A stretch of DNA of 64,000 nucleotides from Arsukibacterium tuosuense (GCF_900215315.1 NZ_OBEB01000003.1:1-64000); one strand, 5' to 3'. Positions 10,214 through 19,122 are shown, counted from the first letter of the stretch. The notes: generated by a model not told the origin, from the sequence alone. Numbers and translations: made by a program.

Positions 10214-10403
10214 CAATAAGGCACTCACTTTTTAGACTTAAGCCAGCAATTCTAACCTAAATTAGCGGTTAAATGGTCCAGCCAGTAATAAATAAGCAAT
10301 GTTAACTTACTGCTGCAGAGGATACTGAAGTAAAAAAGATGGAAGCAGCATTGCGCCATCAAATCTTTTAAAAAAAACTTGCGTTAATTTCAAACAGCCA
10401 CTA

Positions 10404-10434
10404 CTGTATATCCATACACTGTATAAATACACAG
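10404..10434 (+). promoter_or_regulatory. LexA (SOS) operator, one perfect and one imperfect overlapping box
   Basis: CTGTATAAATACACAG at 10419-10434 fits the gammaproteobacterial LexA consensus CTGT-N8-ACAG perfectly. Immediately upstream, CTGT-ATATCCAT-ACAC at 10404-10419 is a second box with one mismatch in the right half-site. The first base of the perfect box is the last base of the imperfect one. The pair lies 12 bases upstream of the sulA start codon, so LexA bound here would block transcription initiation or early elongation. Confidence 0.85.
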
Positions 10435-10446
10435 CTGGAGCAAAGT

Positions 10447-10920
10447 ATGTTAGCAACTGCAATTTTACCTAACCACATTTCAGACACTGCGGGCTTACCT
10501 GTTAAGCGAGGCACCGGACGCTTACAACGGCTATCGGCAGCTGTGGCATCGACCAAACCGTTTTATCAGGAACTCGCCACAGCTTCAGCGGCCAACGCAG
10601 AGCAATTACTGATTAAATTGTTACAGCGGCATTGCAGCGAAACCGGTTGGATTGTGTTGGTGGCGCCAAAGCAGTTACCATCGAAGGCGCTGGCCGACTA
10701 CTTACGCCTGCCGGTCGATAAAATACTGGTCATCCATTCTGATGCTATAAAAGACCCGGCGAAAACCTTACATCAGTTATTACATAGCCGCGGTTGCAGG
10801 GTGATTGTTAATTTTTGTCAGCCTGGCTCAGACGAGCTCACGTCGCAGTTAAGCCAGTATGCCGCCAGCCAACAGCGTTGGTTTTACCAGTTCAATAACT
10901 TGGCTTCGCAGACTCATTAG
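10447..10920 (+). CDS. sulA: SulA-type SOS cell division inhibitor
   Basis: SulA binds FtsZ and delays septation during the SOS response. The protein is 157 residues (E. coli 169). Its central part, with LLIKLLQRHCSETGWIVLVA, LPSKALADYLRLPVDKILVI and a following RVIVNFCQPG strand, aligns with the E. coli SulA order of helix, beta strand, proline-containing loop and VVIGW strand. It ends in histidine, and in E. coli the C-terminal histidine matters for Lon recognition. A GGAG lies six bases before the ATG. The two LexA boxes just upstream support the call independently of the modest sequence similarity. Confidence 0.82.
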   Translation: MLATAILPNHISDTAGLPVKRGTGRLQRLSAAVASTKPFYQELATASAANAEQLLIKLLQRHCSETGWIVLVAPKQLPSKALADYLRLPVDKILVIHSDAIKDPAKTLHQLLHSRGCRVIVNFCQPGSDELTSQLSQYAASQQRWFYQFNNLASQTH

Positions 10921-10978
10921 CACAACAGCGTTAGTGCTGGCATTTAGGGTATACTGCCGGTATTGACGCTTAGTTGTG

Positions 10979-11500
10979 ATGTTTGAGGTACTTTTGAACT
11001 GTTATTGTTGCTCCGGCCTGCTTTTCAGCAAATGTTGTCAGCCGTTACTTGAAGGTACCGCCACGGCTGATAGCTGTCTTCAACTGATGCGCTCACGTTA
11101 CAGTGCCTACTGTAGTAAAAATATTGAGTATATTTTTCAAAGCTATCACCCGGAGCAACGGGAAGCTAATTCAAAAGCTCAGATCGAGGAGTTTGCCGAC
11201 ACAGTACATTTTGTTGGTTTGACTATTTCTGACTGGTCACAAAGCCAGGCCCCCCTCCATGGCGATAGCGGCTCTGTCAGCTTTGTTGCCAGATATATAT
11301 TCAGTAATAAACTGGAAACCCTGACTGAAAAGTCGCGCTTTACACTAAACGACCGCTGGTACTATTACGACGGAGAAATTGCTGCATCAACAGTTTTGAA
11401 CATTGGCCGGAATGATCGTTGCCCATGTGGTAGCGGAAAAAAGTTTAAGCAATGCATTGTCCATTTATTATCAGGTAGCATCCTGACTACCCCGAGCTAA
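10979..11500 (+). CDS. YchJ family protein with SEC-C zinc motif
   Basis: This YchJ-like protein has an NTF2-like core and cysteine-rich ends. The N-terminus contains CYCCSGLLFSKCC, an atypical CxCxSG-type zinc motif, and the C-terminus has a canonical SEC-C motif GRNDRCPCGSGKKFKQC. The central segment LMRSRYSAYCSKNIEYI is the family's most conserved helix. Length is 173 residues from the ATG at 10979; a GTG one codon upstream (10976) is equally possible. YchJ function is not established, and SEC-C motifs are generally zinc-binding protein-interaction modules. The gene is 58 bases after sulA and probably has its own promoter. Confidence 0.88.
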   Translation: MFEVLLNCYCCSGLLFSKCCQPLLEGTATADSCLQLMRSRYSAYCSKNIEYIFQSYHPEQREANSKAQIEEFADTVHFVGLTISDWSQSQAPLHGDSGSVSFVARYIFSNKLETLTEKSRFTLNDRWYYYDGEIAASTVLNIGRNDRCPCGSGKKFKQCIVHLLSGSILTTPS

Positions 11501-11532
11501 GCACCAAATCAAAGAATGAGACAAAGGCTAGA

Positions 11533-12006
11533 TCAAGCAGCCCTATGCTGCATCTGTTGCAACATTTCATACAGTGCAGTTGGATCGGCCTCAGTCCTGT
11601 TAACCTCACCACCGTCGCGCCGACGCTTGCTGTGTGCATCTAAGTTCTGAACCACTTCTGAAGCCAATTTAGCTTTATCGTCAGCCAGCACCAGCGGCCC
11701 TTCTGCCAGATATTGCTGCATTTTAAGTTGACGTACCCCCCCTGAGTTAAGAGCCTGACTATGTTGGTTTAGCCTGGCAATATCATGCTCTTGCCAGCCG
11801 TAGCCTCTTGGCTGAGGCAGTGAAAACCGGGTATACAAATTGGTACTTTCGGCTGCAGATTCTGTTTTTGGTGTCTGAAATTCAGCCATTTCATCAATGG
11901 CGGGCGAAAGAAATGCCAGCCACAATGCAAAATCTGCTCTGTGTTGCTGGTTAATTGCTTTGTTAAGCCGGCAATCAAGTTGCCATTCATTGATAATAGT
12001 AGTCAT
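11533..12006 (-). CDS. VC2046/SO_2500 family protein of unknown function
   Basis: This is a 157-residue soluble protein. The N-terminal stretch, with NEWQLDCRLNKAINQQHRAD then FALWLAFLSPAIDEMAEF, resembles the small VC2046/SO_2500 family of Vibrio and Shewanella, about which nothing functional is established to my knowledge. The C-terminal third is charged and may be disordered (AHSKRRRDGGEVNRTEADP). There is no signal peptide or membrane segment. It converges on ychJ with 32 bases between the stops and is divergent from tRNA-Tyr. The family assignment is from memory of the pattern and is moderately sure. Confidence 0.65.
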   Translation of the reverse strand: MTTIINEWQLDCRLNKAINQQHRADFALWLAFLSPAIDEMAEFQTPKTESAAESTNLYTRFSLPQPRGYGWQEHDIARLNQHSQALNSGGVRQLKMQQYLAEGPLVLADDKAKLASEVVQNLDAHSKRRRDGGEVNRTEADPTALYEMLQQMQHRAA

Positions 12007-12071
12007 AGCAGCTTATCAAATAAGAGATGCTTGGTTTATCGGCAGTTAGCCAAAAAAGTTAAGTAAAATGC

Positions 12072-12110
12072 TTTACATCAAAAGACAGTTTGGTAATATG
12101 CGCGCACTCG
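12072..12110 (+). promoter_or_regulatory. tRNA-Tyr promoter
   Basis: TTTACA (12072-12077) and TAATAT (12094-12099) are separated by 16 bases and followed by GCGCGC. The GC-rich discriminator and short spacer are typical of stable-RNA promoters under stringent control. The tRNA begins 12 bases after the -10 element. Confidence 0.7.
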
Positions 12111-12111
12111 T

Positions 12112-12196
<85 letters not shown>

Positions 12197-12320
12197 TTTC
12201 CTCGTTACCAACACCCTCTATTATTCTTGTGATTCAAATATTCCGCTTAAAATTAATTTGCTTGCTAAACTGCACTATATTTCCGACACTTAGCCTATTC
12301 AAGCTAGGGTTAAGGCGCTA

Positions 12321-13955
12321 ATGCAAAATAAGACTTTGGAAAATCAGCGGGTATTGATCGTTGATGACCAACGCGCATTCCAGTTAATGTTTAAGGGCGT
12401 GCTTTATTCCATGGGCGCAACTAACGTTGCTTTTGCACCAACGGGTGAGCAAGCGCTGGCTAAATGCAGCAATATTGATTACGACATATTATTTGTCGAC
12501 TATCATTTAGGCATTGGCAAAAATGGTAAACAGCTACTGGAAGATTTACGCGAGAAGAAACTGCTGAAACCACATAGTATCTTCATGCTGGTTACCGGGG
12601 AAAACTCTGTGCCGGTAGTAGTCAGTGCTGTTGAACTTGAACCTGATGACTATCTGGTAAAACCTTTCTCGCAAAGTGTTTTGCGAAGCCGCATAATTCG
12701 AATTCAAAAGAAAAAAGTGCAGCTGGCTGAATTATTTCAGGCACTGTATGACAATAATTCTGAACAGGTAACGGAGCTATGTCAGCGGGAAATTGCTGAG
12801 GCCGGTCGCTATCAACAATTCTGCAAACGAGTACTTGCTGAAAACTTGATTAAGTTACAACGTTTTAGTGAAGCAGAGCAGGTTTTAAACAGCTGTCTGG
12901 AGCAAAGACGAAATGGCTGGGCATTACTGTTGATGGCCAGGGTGTGCTTTGAGCAACAGCGTCTGACAGAAAGTCAGGCGTTGTGCGATGAAGCATTAGA
13001 AGAGAATCGCTTGTTTGCTGAAGCTTACGATATTAAGGCGCGTAGTTATCTTGCAGAAGACGACCCTGAACAAGCGTTCAGTTGTATTACAGCCGCCACC
13101 GACATTGCTCCATATTCAATGCAACGCCAATATCTCTATATGGATATCGCGCATGCCCTGGAAGATACCAATGCCAAAGTGTTGGCCAGCAAACAGCTGT
13201 ATGAAATAACCAGGCGTTCGATCCGGCAGGATGTTGTTCACCTACTTAATTATATTCGCAGCATTATTGCTGCAGCGACCCTGAGTGAAGAGCCCCAGCA
13301 GCGCAACCGCTATTCTCAGGAAGTCGCTATTGCTCTGCAACGTGCACGTCGCGATGACAGTCTGATCCGGGAAATTGATTTTGATCTTTTTGAAATTTTA
13401 TGTCAGGCAAGACTCGATTCAGTGAGTGGCCAGCAATTTCAGGCCAAAAAGACCTATGCAGCAGTTGCAGAGCACGCAGAAACCCAGCAACAGGTTCTGC
13501 CTGACACGGTATTGTTACTAAACCAGATTGGTGAATTTGAACAGGCAGACAGACTGGCCTCACTAATCGACCCCGAACTTCAGGCAGATCCGGTACTGCA
13601 ACGTTTGTTGTCAGAACAACAACGCCAGAACCAGTCACAGCAACAACATTTCGCTCAATTGAACAAAGACGGTATCCGCCAGTATAAAGAGGGGCAGCAC
13701 ATGGCAGCACTTGCCTTATTTGAGCAAGCGCTGGAACTGGCACCAATGAATACGGGTTGTGCTTTGAACGTAATTCAAACCAGCTTACAACTACTTAAAA
13801 CACAAAGTCATGGGCCAGGCGGCAACATGCTGGAACGCTGCAAGAAAGCCTTCAGAATTGTCGATAATATGCCTTTGCCAGAACATCACCGTAAGCGCTA
13901 CCAGGAGCTACTCAGTCAATTCTCCCAACTTAAACCAGCAAAGCGCCGTAAATAG
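12321..13955 (+). CDS. Response regulator: receiver domain fused to TPR repeats
   Basis: The N-terminal 125 or so residues form a CheY-like receiver. Acidic D15/D16 lie in VLIVDDQ, the phosphoacceptor is D60 in LFVDYHLG, T92 is in LVTGE and K114 is in YLVKPFS. The remaining 400 residues are helical with tetratricopeptide-like repeats (for example SEAEQVLNSCLEQRRNGWAL and HMAALALFEQALELAPMNT), separated by a glutamine-rich linker. There is no DNA-binding or enzymatic output domain, so output is probably through protein contacts. No histidine kinase is adjacent, making it an orphan regulator. The ATG at 12321 follows TAAGG. Confidence 0.88.
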   Translation: MQNKTLENQRVLIVDDQRAFQLMFKGVLYSMGATNVAFAPTGEQALAKCSNIDYDILFVDYHLGIGKNGKQLLEDLREKKLLKPHSIFMLVTGENSVPVVVSAVELEPDDYLVKPFSQSVLRSRIIRIQKKKVQLAELFQALYDNNSEQVTELCQREIAEAGRYQQFCKRVLAENLIKLQRFSEAEQVLNSCLEQRRNGWALLLMARVCFEQQRLTESQALCDEALEENRLFAEAYDIKARSYLAEDDPEQAFSCITAATDIAPYSMQRQYLYMDIAHALEDTNAKVLASKQLYEITRRSIRQDVVHLLNYIRSIIAAATLSEEPQQRNRYSQEVAIALQRARRDDSLIREIDFDLFEILCQARLDSVSGQQFQAKKTYAAVAEHAETQQQVLPDTVLLLNQIGEFEQADRLASLIDPELQADPVLQRLLSEQQRQNQSQQQHFAQLNKDGIRQYKEGQHMAALALFEQALELAPMNTGCALNVIQTSLQLLKTQSHGPGGNMLERCKKAFRIVDNMPLPEHHRKRYQELLSQFSQLKPAKRRK

Positions 13956-13988
13956 TACTATTGCATCTAACTTAACGTGGCCAGTTTC

Positions 13989-14723
13989 TTAATTAGTAAT
14001 CAATTGTTCTGCCAATTCAGAAACCAGAGCACTTGCGCCAATCCGCATGCTGGCACTGGTAGCCGTAATACCGGTAATTTGTTCGTATAAATCGATTAAT
14101 TGTAACGCCTGAGCGATAGTTCGTACCCCACCTGACGCTTTAAAGCCAACAGGGCGATCCGCTGCAGCAATTATCGTCAGCATAATCCTTGCCGCCTCCT
14201 CGGTGATGCCAACAGCAACTTTGCCAGTTGATGATTTGACAAAGTCGGCGCCGCATTCAATTGCAATCTCAGTCGCTTTGGCAACCTGTTGAGCAGTAAT
14301 AAGCTCGCCGGACTCAATAATTACTTTCAGACAGGTCGTTGCGCAACAGCGCCGGATTTCAGTTAAGAACTCTCTGACGAGCTGATGATCACCACGCAAC
14401 AACGCCTGATAAGGCATCACACAATCAATTTCAGTAGCACCCGCTGCCAGAGCTACATTAATTTGCTGGCAAACAGCACTTACCGGCATTTCACCATCAG
14501 GAAAATTGACCACTGTAGCGACAGCATATGGTTGCCTGGTGTCAGCTATCAACTGTCTGAGCTGTGGTAAATAATCTGGATAAACGCAGTATGCAGCGAT
14601 AGGCACGGGAAACTGCGGCTGCTGTTGCAACCAGTCAGCCATCTGCTGAGCATCGTCGTTGTCATTTAATCGGGTAACATCGAGTAATTTAATAAGTTGC
14701 AATAAGCGCAATCGGTTAGTCAT
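13989..14723 (-). CDS. deoC: Deoxyribose-phosphate aldolase DeoC
   Basis: DeoC cleaves 2-deoxyribose 5-phosphate to glyceraldehyde 3-phosphate and acetaldehyde in deoxynucleoside catabolism. The 244-residue protein keeps the catalytic set in the E. coli order: D100 in ATEIDCVMPY, K133 in CLKVIIES, Schiff-base K163 in ADFVKSSTGK, and K195 in GFKASGG. A GGAAGC sequence precedes the ATG. No other deo gene (deoA, deoB, deoD) is nearby, so it is a stand-alone gene. It converges on the receiver-TPR gene with 33 bases between the stops. Confidence 0.95.
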   Translation of the reverse strand: MTNRLRLLQLIKLLDVTRLNDNDDAQQMADWLQQQPQFPVPIAAYCVYPDYLPQLRQLIADTRQPYAVATVVNFPDGEMPVSAVCQQINVALAAGATEIDCVMPYQALLRGDHQLVREFLTEIRRCCATTCLKVIIESGELITAQQVAKATEIAIECGADFVKSSTGKVAVGITEEAARIMLTIIAAADRPVGFKASGGVRTIAQALQLIDLYEQITGITATSASMRIGASALVSELAEQLITN

Positions 14724-14785
14724 TGTTAAGCTTCCGTAATTCGTTTACCAGCCAGGCTACAACCGCAATATTGATCCTGTAAAAT

Positions 14786-14963
14786 TTGACTGGCAGAGTA
14801 AACCACAACCAATTAAAAATGCAAAAAGTGAAAAAAATATTTTTTATATGGAATTTTTTAATCTCAGGCCAGTCAGAGTTAATAGTTGTAATGTTGTGTT
14901 TACTTCTCTCCCTGAAATTAAGTTGTCCTTATTTTATCGCCGGTTATTAGCCGGCGTTTTTTT
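14786..14963 (+). ncRNA. Candidate small RNA ending in an orphan intrinsic terminator
   Basis: The 267-base gap between two minus-strand genes carries a clean plus-strand terminator (14938-14963) that follows no plus-strand gene. Any RNA it ends must start inside the gap. A TTGACT at 14786-14791 could be a -35, but I do not see a convincing -10 at the right spacing, so the 5' end is uncertain. An unpaired pyrimidine-rich stretch, CTTCTCTCCCTG, sits about 40 bases before the hairpin, the kind of site small RNAs use for pairing. It matches no RNA family I can recognise. This is inference from terminator orientation only. Confidence 0.3.
14938..14963 (+). terminator. Intrinsic terminator (plus strand)
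   Basis: A perfect 6-bp stem CGCCGG/CCGGCG with a seven-base loop is followed by seven T residues. On the minus strand the hairpin is followed by ATAAAATAAGG, so it works only for plus-strand transcription. No plus-strand open reading frame precedes it. Confidence 0.85.
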
Positions 14964-14991
14964 GTCTGCAGTTTCCCGACTGGTCCGGTGA

Positions 14992-15696
14992 CTAATCAAC
15001 TAGCTGTTGTTGAAAGTAGTTCAACCAGACCTGAGCTTGCGGATAGTCTGGTACATAGCAGCTCACTGTCTGCCAGAAATGTGGCGAATGGTCCATAACG
15101 ACGCGATGTGCCAGTTCATGTACCATCACATAGTCACTCACCCAGGTTGGTGCCATCACCAGCCGCCAGTTCAGGCCTATTGCTCCAAAACTGTCACAAT
15201 ACCCCCAACGACGTTGCCATTGGCCTAGTCTCAGCTCCCGATAATTAATCTTCATGGCGTCAGCCCAAACGGACAGACGCTGGTTGAATCTGATTGTTGC
15301 TTGTGCCTTTAACCAGCGGTTTAATAACTTGTCATGCCAGGCTGCCAGATTAGTATTGGCTACACGATAACTGACCGCAATCACCAGACTATCGTTTTCC
15401 AGCAAGACTTCACTTTTACTTGCTCTGCAAAAAACAACCTTCCGAAGTCTGCCTTCAAACAATATTTCAGCACGCTGTTGCCAGCTAACTGCCGGAGTTT
15501 GTGCCTGTTGCCGCAATAAATGCCGTTTTATCCAGAGCTGCTTCGCTGCTATCAGTTGCTGGATCTGTTTAATATTGCAACCAACAGGCGCCCGTACGGT
15601 TACCCTGCCCTGACTAACCACAATTGCCAGAGTTTTACGGCGGCTGTAGACAATCTCATAGTCAGATTGTTGATAGTAATCAGCTAATCCCGTCAT
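14992..15696 (-). CDS. YgjP-like zinc metallopeptidase domain protein (DUF45)
   Basis: This is a 234-residue protein of the YgjP/DUF45 group, SprT-like metalloproteins often associated with type I restriction loci but here standing alone. The zinc-binding motif HELAH in VMVHELAHRVVMDHSPHFW has a third histidine downstream, and the preceding RWGYCDS segment is the conserved RWGSC-type family motif. The N-terminus (IVYSRRKTLAIVVSQGRVTV) fits the family's beta-rich start. I chose the ATG at 15694-15696; TTG and GTG codons just upstream are alternatives. The substrate is unknown. Confidence 0.88.
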   Translation of the reverse strand: MTGLADYYQQSDYEIVYSRRKTLAIVVSQGRVTVRAPVGCNIKQIQQLIAAKQLWIKRHLLRQQAQTPAVSWQQRAEILFEGRLRKVVFCRASKSEVLLENDSLVIAVSYRVANTNLAAWHDKLLNRWLKAQATIRFNQRLSVWADAMKINYRELRLGQWQRRWGYCDSFGAIGLNWRLVMAPTWVSDYVMVHELAHRVVMDHSPHFWQTVSCYVPDYPQAQVWLNYFQQQLVD

Positions 15697-15783
15697 CACC
15701 AACCTGACCCCTGTGGACTTACCGCCTGACAGATTCGCATGTTATGATGCAACCTTGTTCCAGCTTGAGGCAAATTGAACGAC

Positions 15784-16599
15784 ATGAAAATAATCTCTTT
15801 TAATATTAATGGTATCCGCGCCAGGCTACACCAGTTGCAAGCCCTTATTGATAAACATCAACCCGATATCATTGGCTTGCAGGAAATTAAAGTGCACGAT
15901 GACGAGTTTCCGATGACCCAGGTGATGGCGATGGGATACCACGTGTACCATTTCGGTCAGAAAGGCCATTATGGCGTAGCTATTTTAAGTAAACAAGCCG
16001 CGAAAAACATGCAGTACGGTTTCCCGGGCGATGCTGACGATGCGCAGCGCAGGATGCTAATTGGTCAGTATTCGTTAGCTAATGGCAAAACCCTGACAGT
16101 ACTTAACGGTTACTTTCCTCAAGGTGAGAACCGCAGCCATCCGACAAAATTTCCGGCTAAAGAAAAATTTTATGCTGACTTACAGCATTATATTGAACAA
16201 CATCATAACGCTGACGACTATCTGACAGTGATTGGCGATATTAATATTTCACCCCTCGATTTCGATATTGGTATCGGCGAAGCTAATGCCAAACGCTGGT
16301 TGCGGGAAGGTAAAACTTCTTTCCTGCCGGAAGAACGGGCATGGCTGCAGCGTCTGAAAGACTGGGGTTTAATAGATACCTATCGTCAACTGTACCCTGA
16401 AGATATCAGTCGTTTCAGCTGGTTTGACTATCGTTCTAAAGGCTTTGATGACAATCGGGGGTTGCGAATAGACGTTGTAATGGCAACCCAACCATTGGCT
16501 GAACGTTGCACAGAAGCCGGCATAGATTATGAACTTCGTGGCATTGAGCGGCCGTCAGACCATGCACCGGTTTGGTCTGTTTTCAACCTTGAAAAATAG
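15784..16599 (+). CDS. xthA: Exodeoxyribonuclease III
   Basis: ExoIII is the major AP endonuclease and 3'-phosphodiesterase of base excision repair. At 271 residues it aligns with E. coli XthA (268) nearly end to end. Visible are [18 protein letters not shown], the metal-binding glutamate in [22 protein letters not shown], the catalytic [13 protein letters not shown] and the C-terminal SDHAPVW with the catalytic Asp-His. The ATG at 15784 fits the conserved family start. A TTG three codons earlier (15775) lies closer to the GAGG and could be used instead. Confidence 0.96.
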   Translation: MKIISFNINGIRARLHQLQALIDKHQPDIIGLQEIKVHDDEFPMTQVMAMGYHVYHFGQKGHYGVAILSKQAAKNMQYGFPGDADDAQRRMLIGQYSLANGKTLTVLNGYFPQGENRSHPTKFPAKEKFYADLQHYIEQHHNADDYLTVIGDINISPLDFDIGIGEANAKRWLREGKTSFLPEERAWLQRLKDWGLIDTYRQLYPEDISRFSWFDYRSKGFDDNRGLRIDVVMATQPLAERCTEAGIDYELRGIERPSDHAPVWSVFNLEK

Positions 16600-16631
16600 C
16601 TACTGACAGTTGCCTGAAATCCTTGTGCGGC

Positions 16632-17072
16632 CTAAAGCCAGGGCCGCATAAATGTTTTGTCCAGTTGCTTGTAAGCAATGGATAATGTATTCGCCAAATC
16701 TAAATAGTTGCGCGGTTCGTTAACCGCCGGTGTTTCCACACCTTGTTCCTGCATCTGCTGGCGAATTTGCCGACACCAACTTACCAGAGCAGGTGGTAAG
16801 CGGGTTGAAGAACGGACCCCAAGCCAGTACCAACCTTGCAATGGCAATGACAGAATAAACAACATCATCGCCAGAATTTGCCCGGTAAAACCACTACCCA
16901 GCAAGGTTAACTGAAAAAACGCTGTTAATACAGCGAGGCCTGGCAAGTAACGAAACCCAAGACTGGTCAATTGAATAATTTTGTTTTCGGGAAACAGTGA
17001 GTTGAGCTCAGGCTTCACCGGCCAGACCATGCTGTACTGGCGCCCTTCTTGCAGCAGTGCAAATAATTTCAT
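16632..17072 (-). CDS. yfbV: UPF0208 membrane protein YfbV
   Basis: This is a 146-residue inner-membrane protein of the YfbV/UPF0208 family, whose function is uncertain. The N-terminal LLQEGRQYSMVWPVKPEL and the C-terminal AYKQLDKTF match the family ends. Two hydrophobic segments lie around residues 42-65 and 70-85 (for example ILAMMLFILSLPLQGWYWLG). The ATG at 17070-17072 follows AGGGG; a TTG eight codons upstream is less likely. Its stop codon falls inside a hairpin (TGCGGCC/GGCCGCA, 16626-16648) shared with the end of xthA. Confidence 0.9.
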   Translation of the reverse strand: MKLFALLQEGRQYSMVWPVKPELNSLFPENKIIQLTSLGFRYLPGLAVLTAFFQLTLLGSGFTGQILAMMLFILSLPLQGWYWLGVRSSTRLPPALVSWCRQIRQQMQEQGVETPAVNEPRNYLDLANTLSIAYKQLDKTFMRPWL

Positions 17073-17096
17073 TGAAATAGCCCCTAATAAGTACAA

Positions 17097-17612
17097 CGGC
17101 CAATGTTAACCTTAGCACAGTTACTATACGATGCGCAGGCTTAGTTGTATCAGTGTAAAGGTCAAGATCAGCAAAAGTGGTAACAGAATTTGTTTAGACA
17201 CTTAGCTAACTGTTCATTTTGACTTAAATAGCGACAAAATTGACCATGAAAGATTAAAGCAATTTCCAAGCCACATTACATTTCTAATAAAATTATATGC
17301 TTATGTAGAAGCCTTCCTGTTACCAACAATCTTACCCACAGAAGCTGTGGACAAGTTTTAGCGCGGAAAAGCTGCGATATCGACTGCTGTCAGCATTTTT
17401 ATCAACAAAAAAGACTATTTCGGAAAAAATTCATCATTAAGTCATCGTTCTGTCATGTTTAACAAGATAAGCCGGCCTGGCGCCCTTGTATTTCATTCAT
17501 TCGCTGCAACTAACAGCAGAAAAAAAATTAATATTACGTTAGTATTACCTACATATTTTTGCAGACACCCCTCATATATGATGGTTGTCTTAGGCCTGTG
17601 GAAACTTTTTCT
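17097..17612. other. Long AT-rich intergenic region with three DnaA-box-like 9-mers
   Basis: No gene is visible in these 516 bases between divergent yfbV and yffB-dapE, so promoters for both must lie here. Three 9-mers each differ by one base from the DnaA box TTATNCACA: TTACCCACA (17332-17340, plus), TTGTCCACA (17346-17354, minus) and TTATCAACA (17399-17407, plus). The first two face each other, forming CCACAG-AAG-CTGTGG. Whether DnaA binds is unknown. I see no RNA gene or repeat. Confidence 0.35.
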
Positions 17613-17960
17613 ATGATTAAAATGTACGGTATCAAAAACTGTGACACTATTAAAAAAGCCAGAAAATGGCTGGAGCAACATCAGCTTGATTATCAGTTTA
17701 TCGATTACCGGCAGGACGGTCTTAGTGCTGAACGCCTGGCTGCATTCAGCCAGCAACTTGGGTGGCAAAACCTGCTTAATACCCGTGGCACGACGTACCG
17801 GGCACTGGATGCTGAAACAAAAGCGAATCTGAACGAACAAGCTGCACTTGCGCTGATGCTGCAACAACCTGCAATGATCAAACGGCCACTGCTGCAACTA
17901 AACGAAAGATACATCCTTGGTTTTAGTAATGACATTTATCAACAACTCCTGGAAGACTAA
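17613..17960 (+). CDS. yffB: ArsC-like/Spx-family reductase YffB
   Basis: This 115-residue thioredoxin-fold protein of the ArsC/Spx group aligns with E. coli YffB throughout: [17 protein letters not shown] at the N-terminus (C10), [13 protein letters not shown] in the middle and MIKRPLL near the end. E. coli YffB is a glutathione-binding protein without proven arsenate reductase activity. The ATG at 17613 matches the E. coli start. The stop is one base before the dapE ATG, the same yffB-dapE pairing as in E. coli, so the two are surely cotranscribed. Confidence 0.9.
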   Translation: MIKMYGIKNCDTIKKARKWLEQHQLDYQFIDYRQDGLSAERLAAFSQQLGWQNLLNTRGTTYRALDAETKANLNEQAALALMLQQPAMIKRPLLQLNERYILGFSNDIYQQLLED

Positions 17961-17961
17961 G

Positions 17962-19122
17962 ATGAGCTGGCTTGATCCAAAACAAAACCCGGTATTATCA
18001 CTGGCGATGGACTTAATGTCCCGCGAGTCCGTTACCCCTCAGGATGCGGGTTGTCAGCCGTTGATGGCTGACAGGTTAGCTGCCATAGGTTTTAATATCG
18101 AAATGCTGGAGTTTGCAGACACCCTGAATATGTGGGCCAGACATGGAAGTGGCAAACCATTGTTTTGCTTTGCCGGTCATACCGATGTTGTACCAACAGG
18201 GCCTTTGGCACAATGGCATACCCCACCTTTTACCCCCACTATTATTGGTGATAATTTATTCGGCCGTGGCGCTGCTGATATGAAAGGCAGTCTGGCTGCA
18301 ATGATAGTGGCAACTGAACGCTTTCTCGGACAATACCCTGAACCGGCTTTTAACATTGCTTACTTAATTACCAGCGATGAGGAAGGACCATTTATTAATG
18401 GCACCATCCGGGTAGTTGACACACTGGAAGCCCGAAATGAAAAGATAAACTGGTGTTTAGTAGGTGAACCATCAAGTGGTCAGAAACTGGCAGATGTTAT
18501 CAAAAACGGCCGTCGTGGCTCGTTAACCGGCCATTTAACCGTAACAGGCATTCAGGGGCATGTGGCTTACCCGCATTTAGCCGATAACCCGGTGCACAAA
18601 GCGGCTCCGGCGCTGGCCGAGCTGGCAAGTGAGCAATGGGACAATGGCAATGCCTTCTTCCCTGCAACCAGCTTTCAGATTGCTAATATCAATGCCGGCA
18701 CAGGGGTATCAAACATCGTACCCGGCGAATTAAAAGTGATGTTTAATTTTCGCTACAGCACTGAAGTCACAGCTGAACAATTACAACAACGGGTTTATGC
18801 CATGCTGGACAAGTATGGTCTGAATTATCAGTTGGACTGGATATTAAACGGTTTACCTTTTCTTACTGACAGCGGCAATTTAGTTGAGGCCGTCGTGGCG
18901 GCTGTTGAGCAGGTGCAGGGCTTTAGTCCAAGGCTCGAAACTACCGGTGGCACCTCAGATGGTCGCTTTATAGCTCCAACCGGTGCACAGGTTGTCGAAC
19001 TTGGCCCATGTAATGCGACAATTCACAAAGTAAACGAATGTGTGTCAATTCATGACCTGACAATACTGGCTGATATTTATCAGGCGTTACTGCAGCAATT
19101 ACAGCAAAAACTAACGGCATGA
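17962..19122 (+). CDS. dapE: Succinyl-diaminopimelate desuccinylase
   Basis: DapE hydrolyses N-succinyl-L,L-diaminopimelate to L,L-diaminopimelate and succinate in lysine and peptidoglycan synthesis. The protein is 386 residues. It has the M20-type dimetal site: H73 and D75 in [12 protein letters not shown], the bridging Asp in [10 protein letters not shown], and the catalytic glutamate in [15 protein letters not shown] near the C-terminus is the DapE signature. The start at 17962 lies directly after yffB; in-frame upstream codons back to 17917 would overlap yffB and are unlikely. dapA and lysC, elsewhere in the window, serve the same pathway. Confidence 0.96.
   Translation: MSWLDPKQNPVLSLAMDLMSRESVTPQDAGCQPLMADRLAAIGFNIEMLEFADTLNMWARHGSGKPLFCFAGHTDVVPTGPLAQWHTPPFTPTIIGDNLFGRGAADMKGSLAAMIVATERFLGQYPEPAFNIAYLITSDEEGPFINGTIRVVDTLEARNEKINWCLVGEPSSGQKLADVIKNGRRGSLTGHLTVTGIQGHVAYPHLADNPVHKAAPALAELASEQWDNGNAFFPATSFQIANINAGTGVSNIVPGELKVMFNFRYSTEVTAEQLQQRVYAMLDKYGLNYQLDWILNGLPFLTDSGNLVEAVVAAVEQVQGFSPRLETTGGTSDGRFIAPTGAQVVELGPCNATIHKVNECVSIHDLTILADIYQALLQQLQQKLTA

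Noticed and set aside
16626..16648. Hairpin TGCGGCC/GGCCGCA between xthA and yfbV as a terminator
   Set aside because: There is no T run on either strand and it includes the yfbV stop codon. It may be a weak end structure, but I would not call it a terminator.
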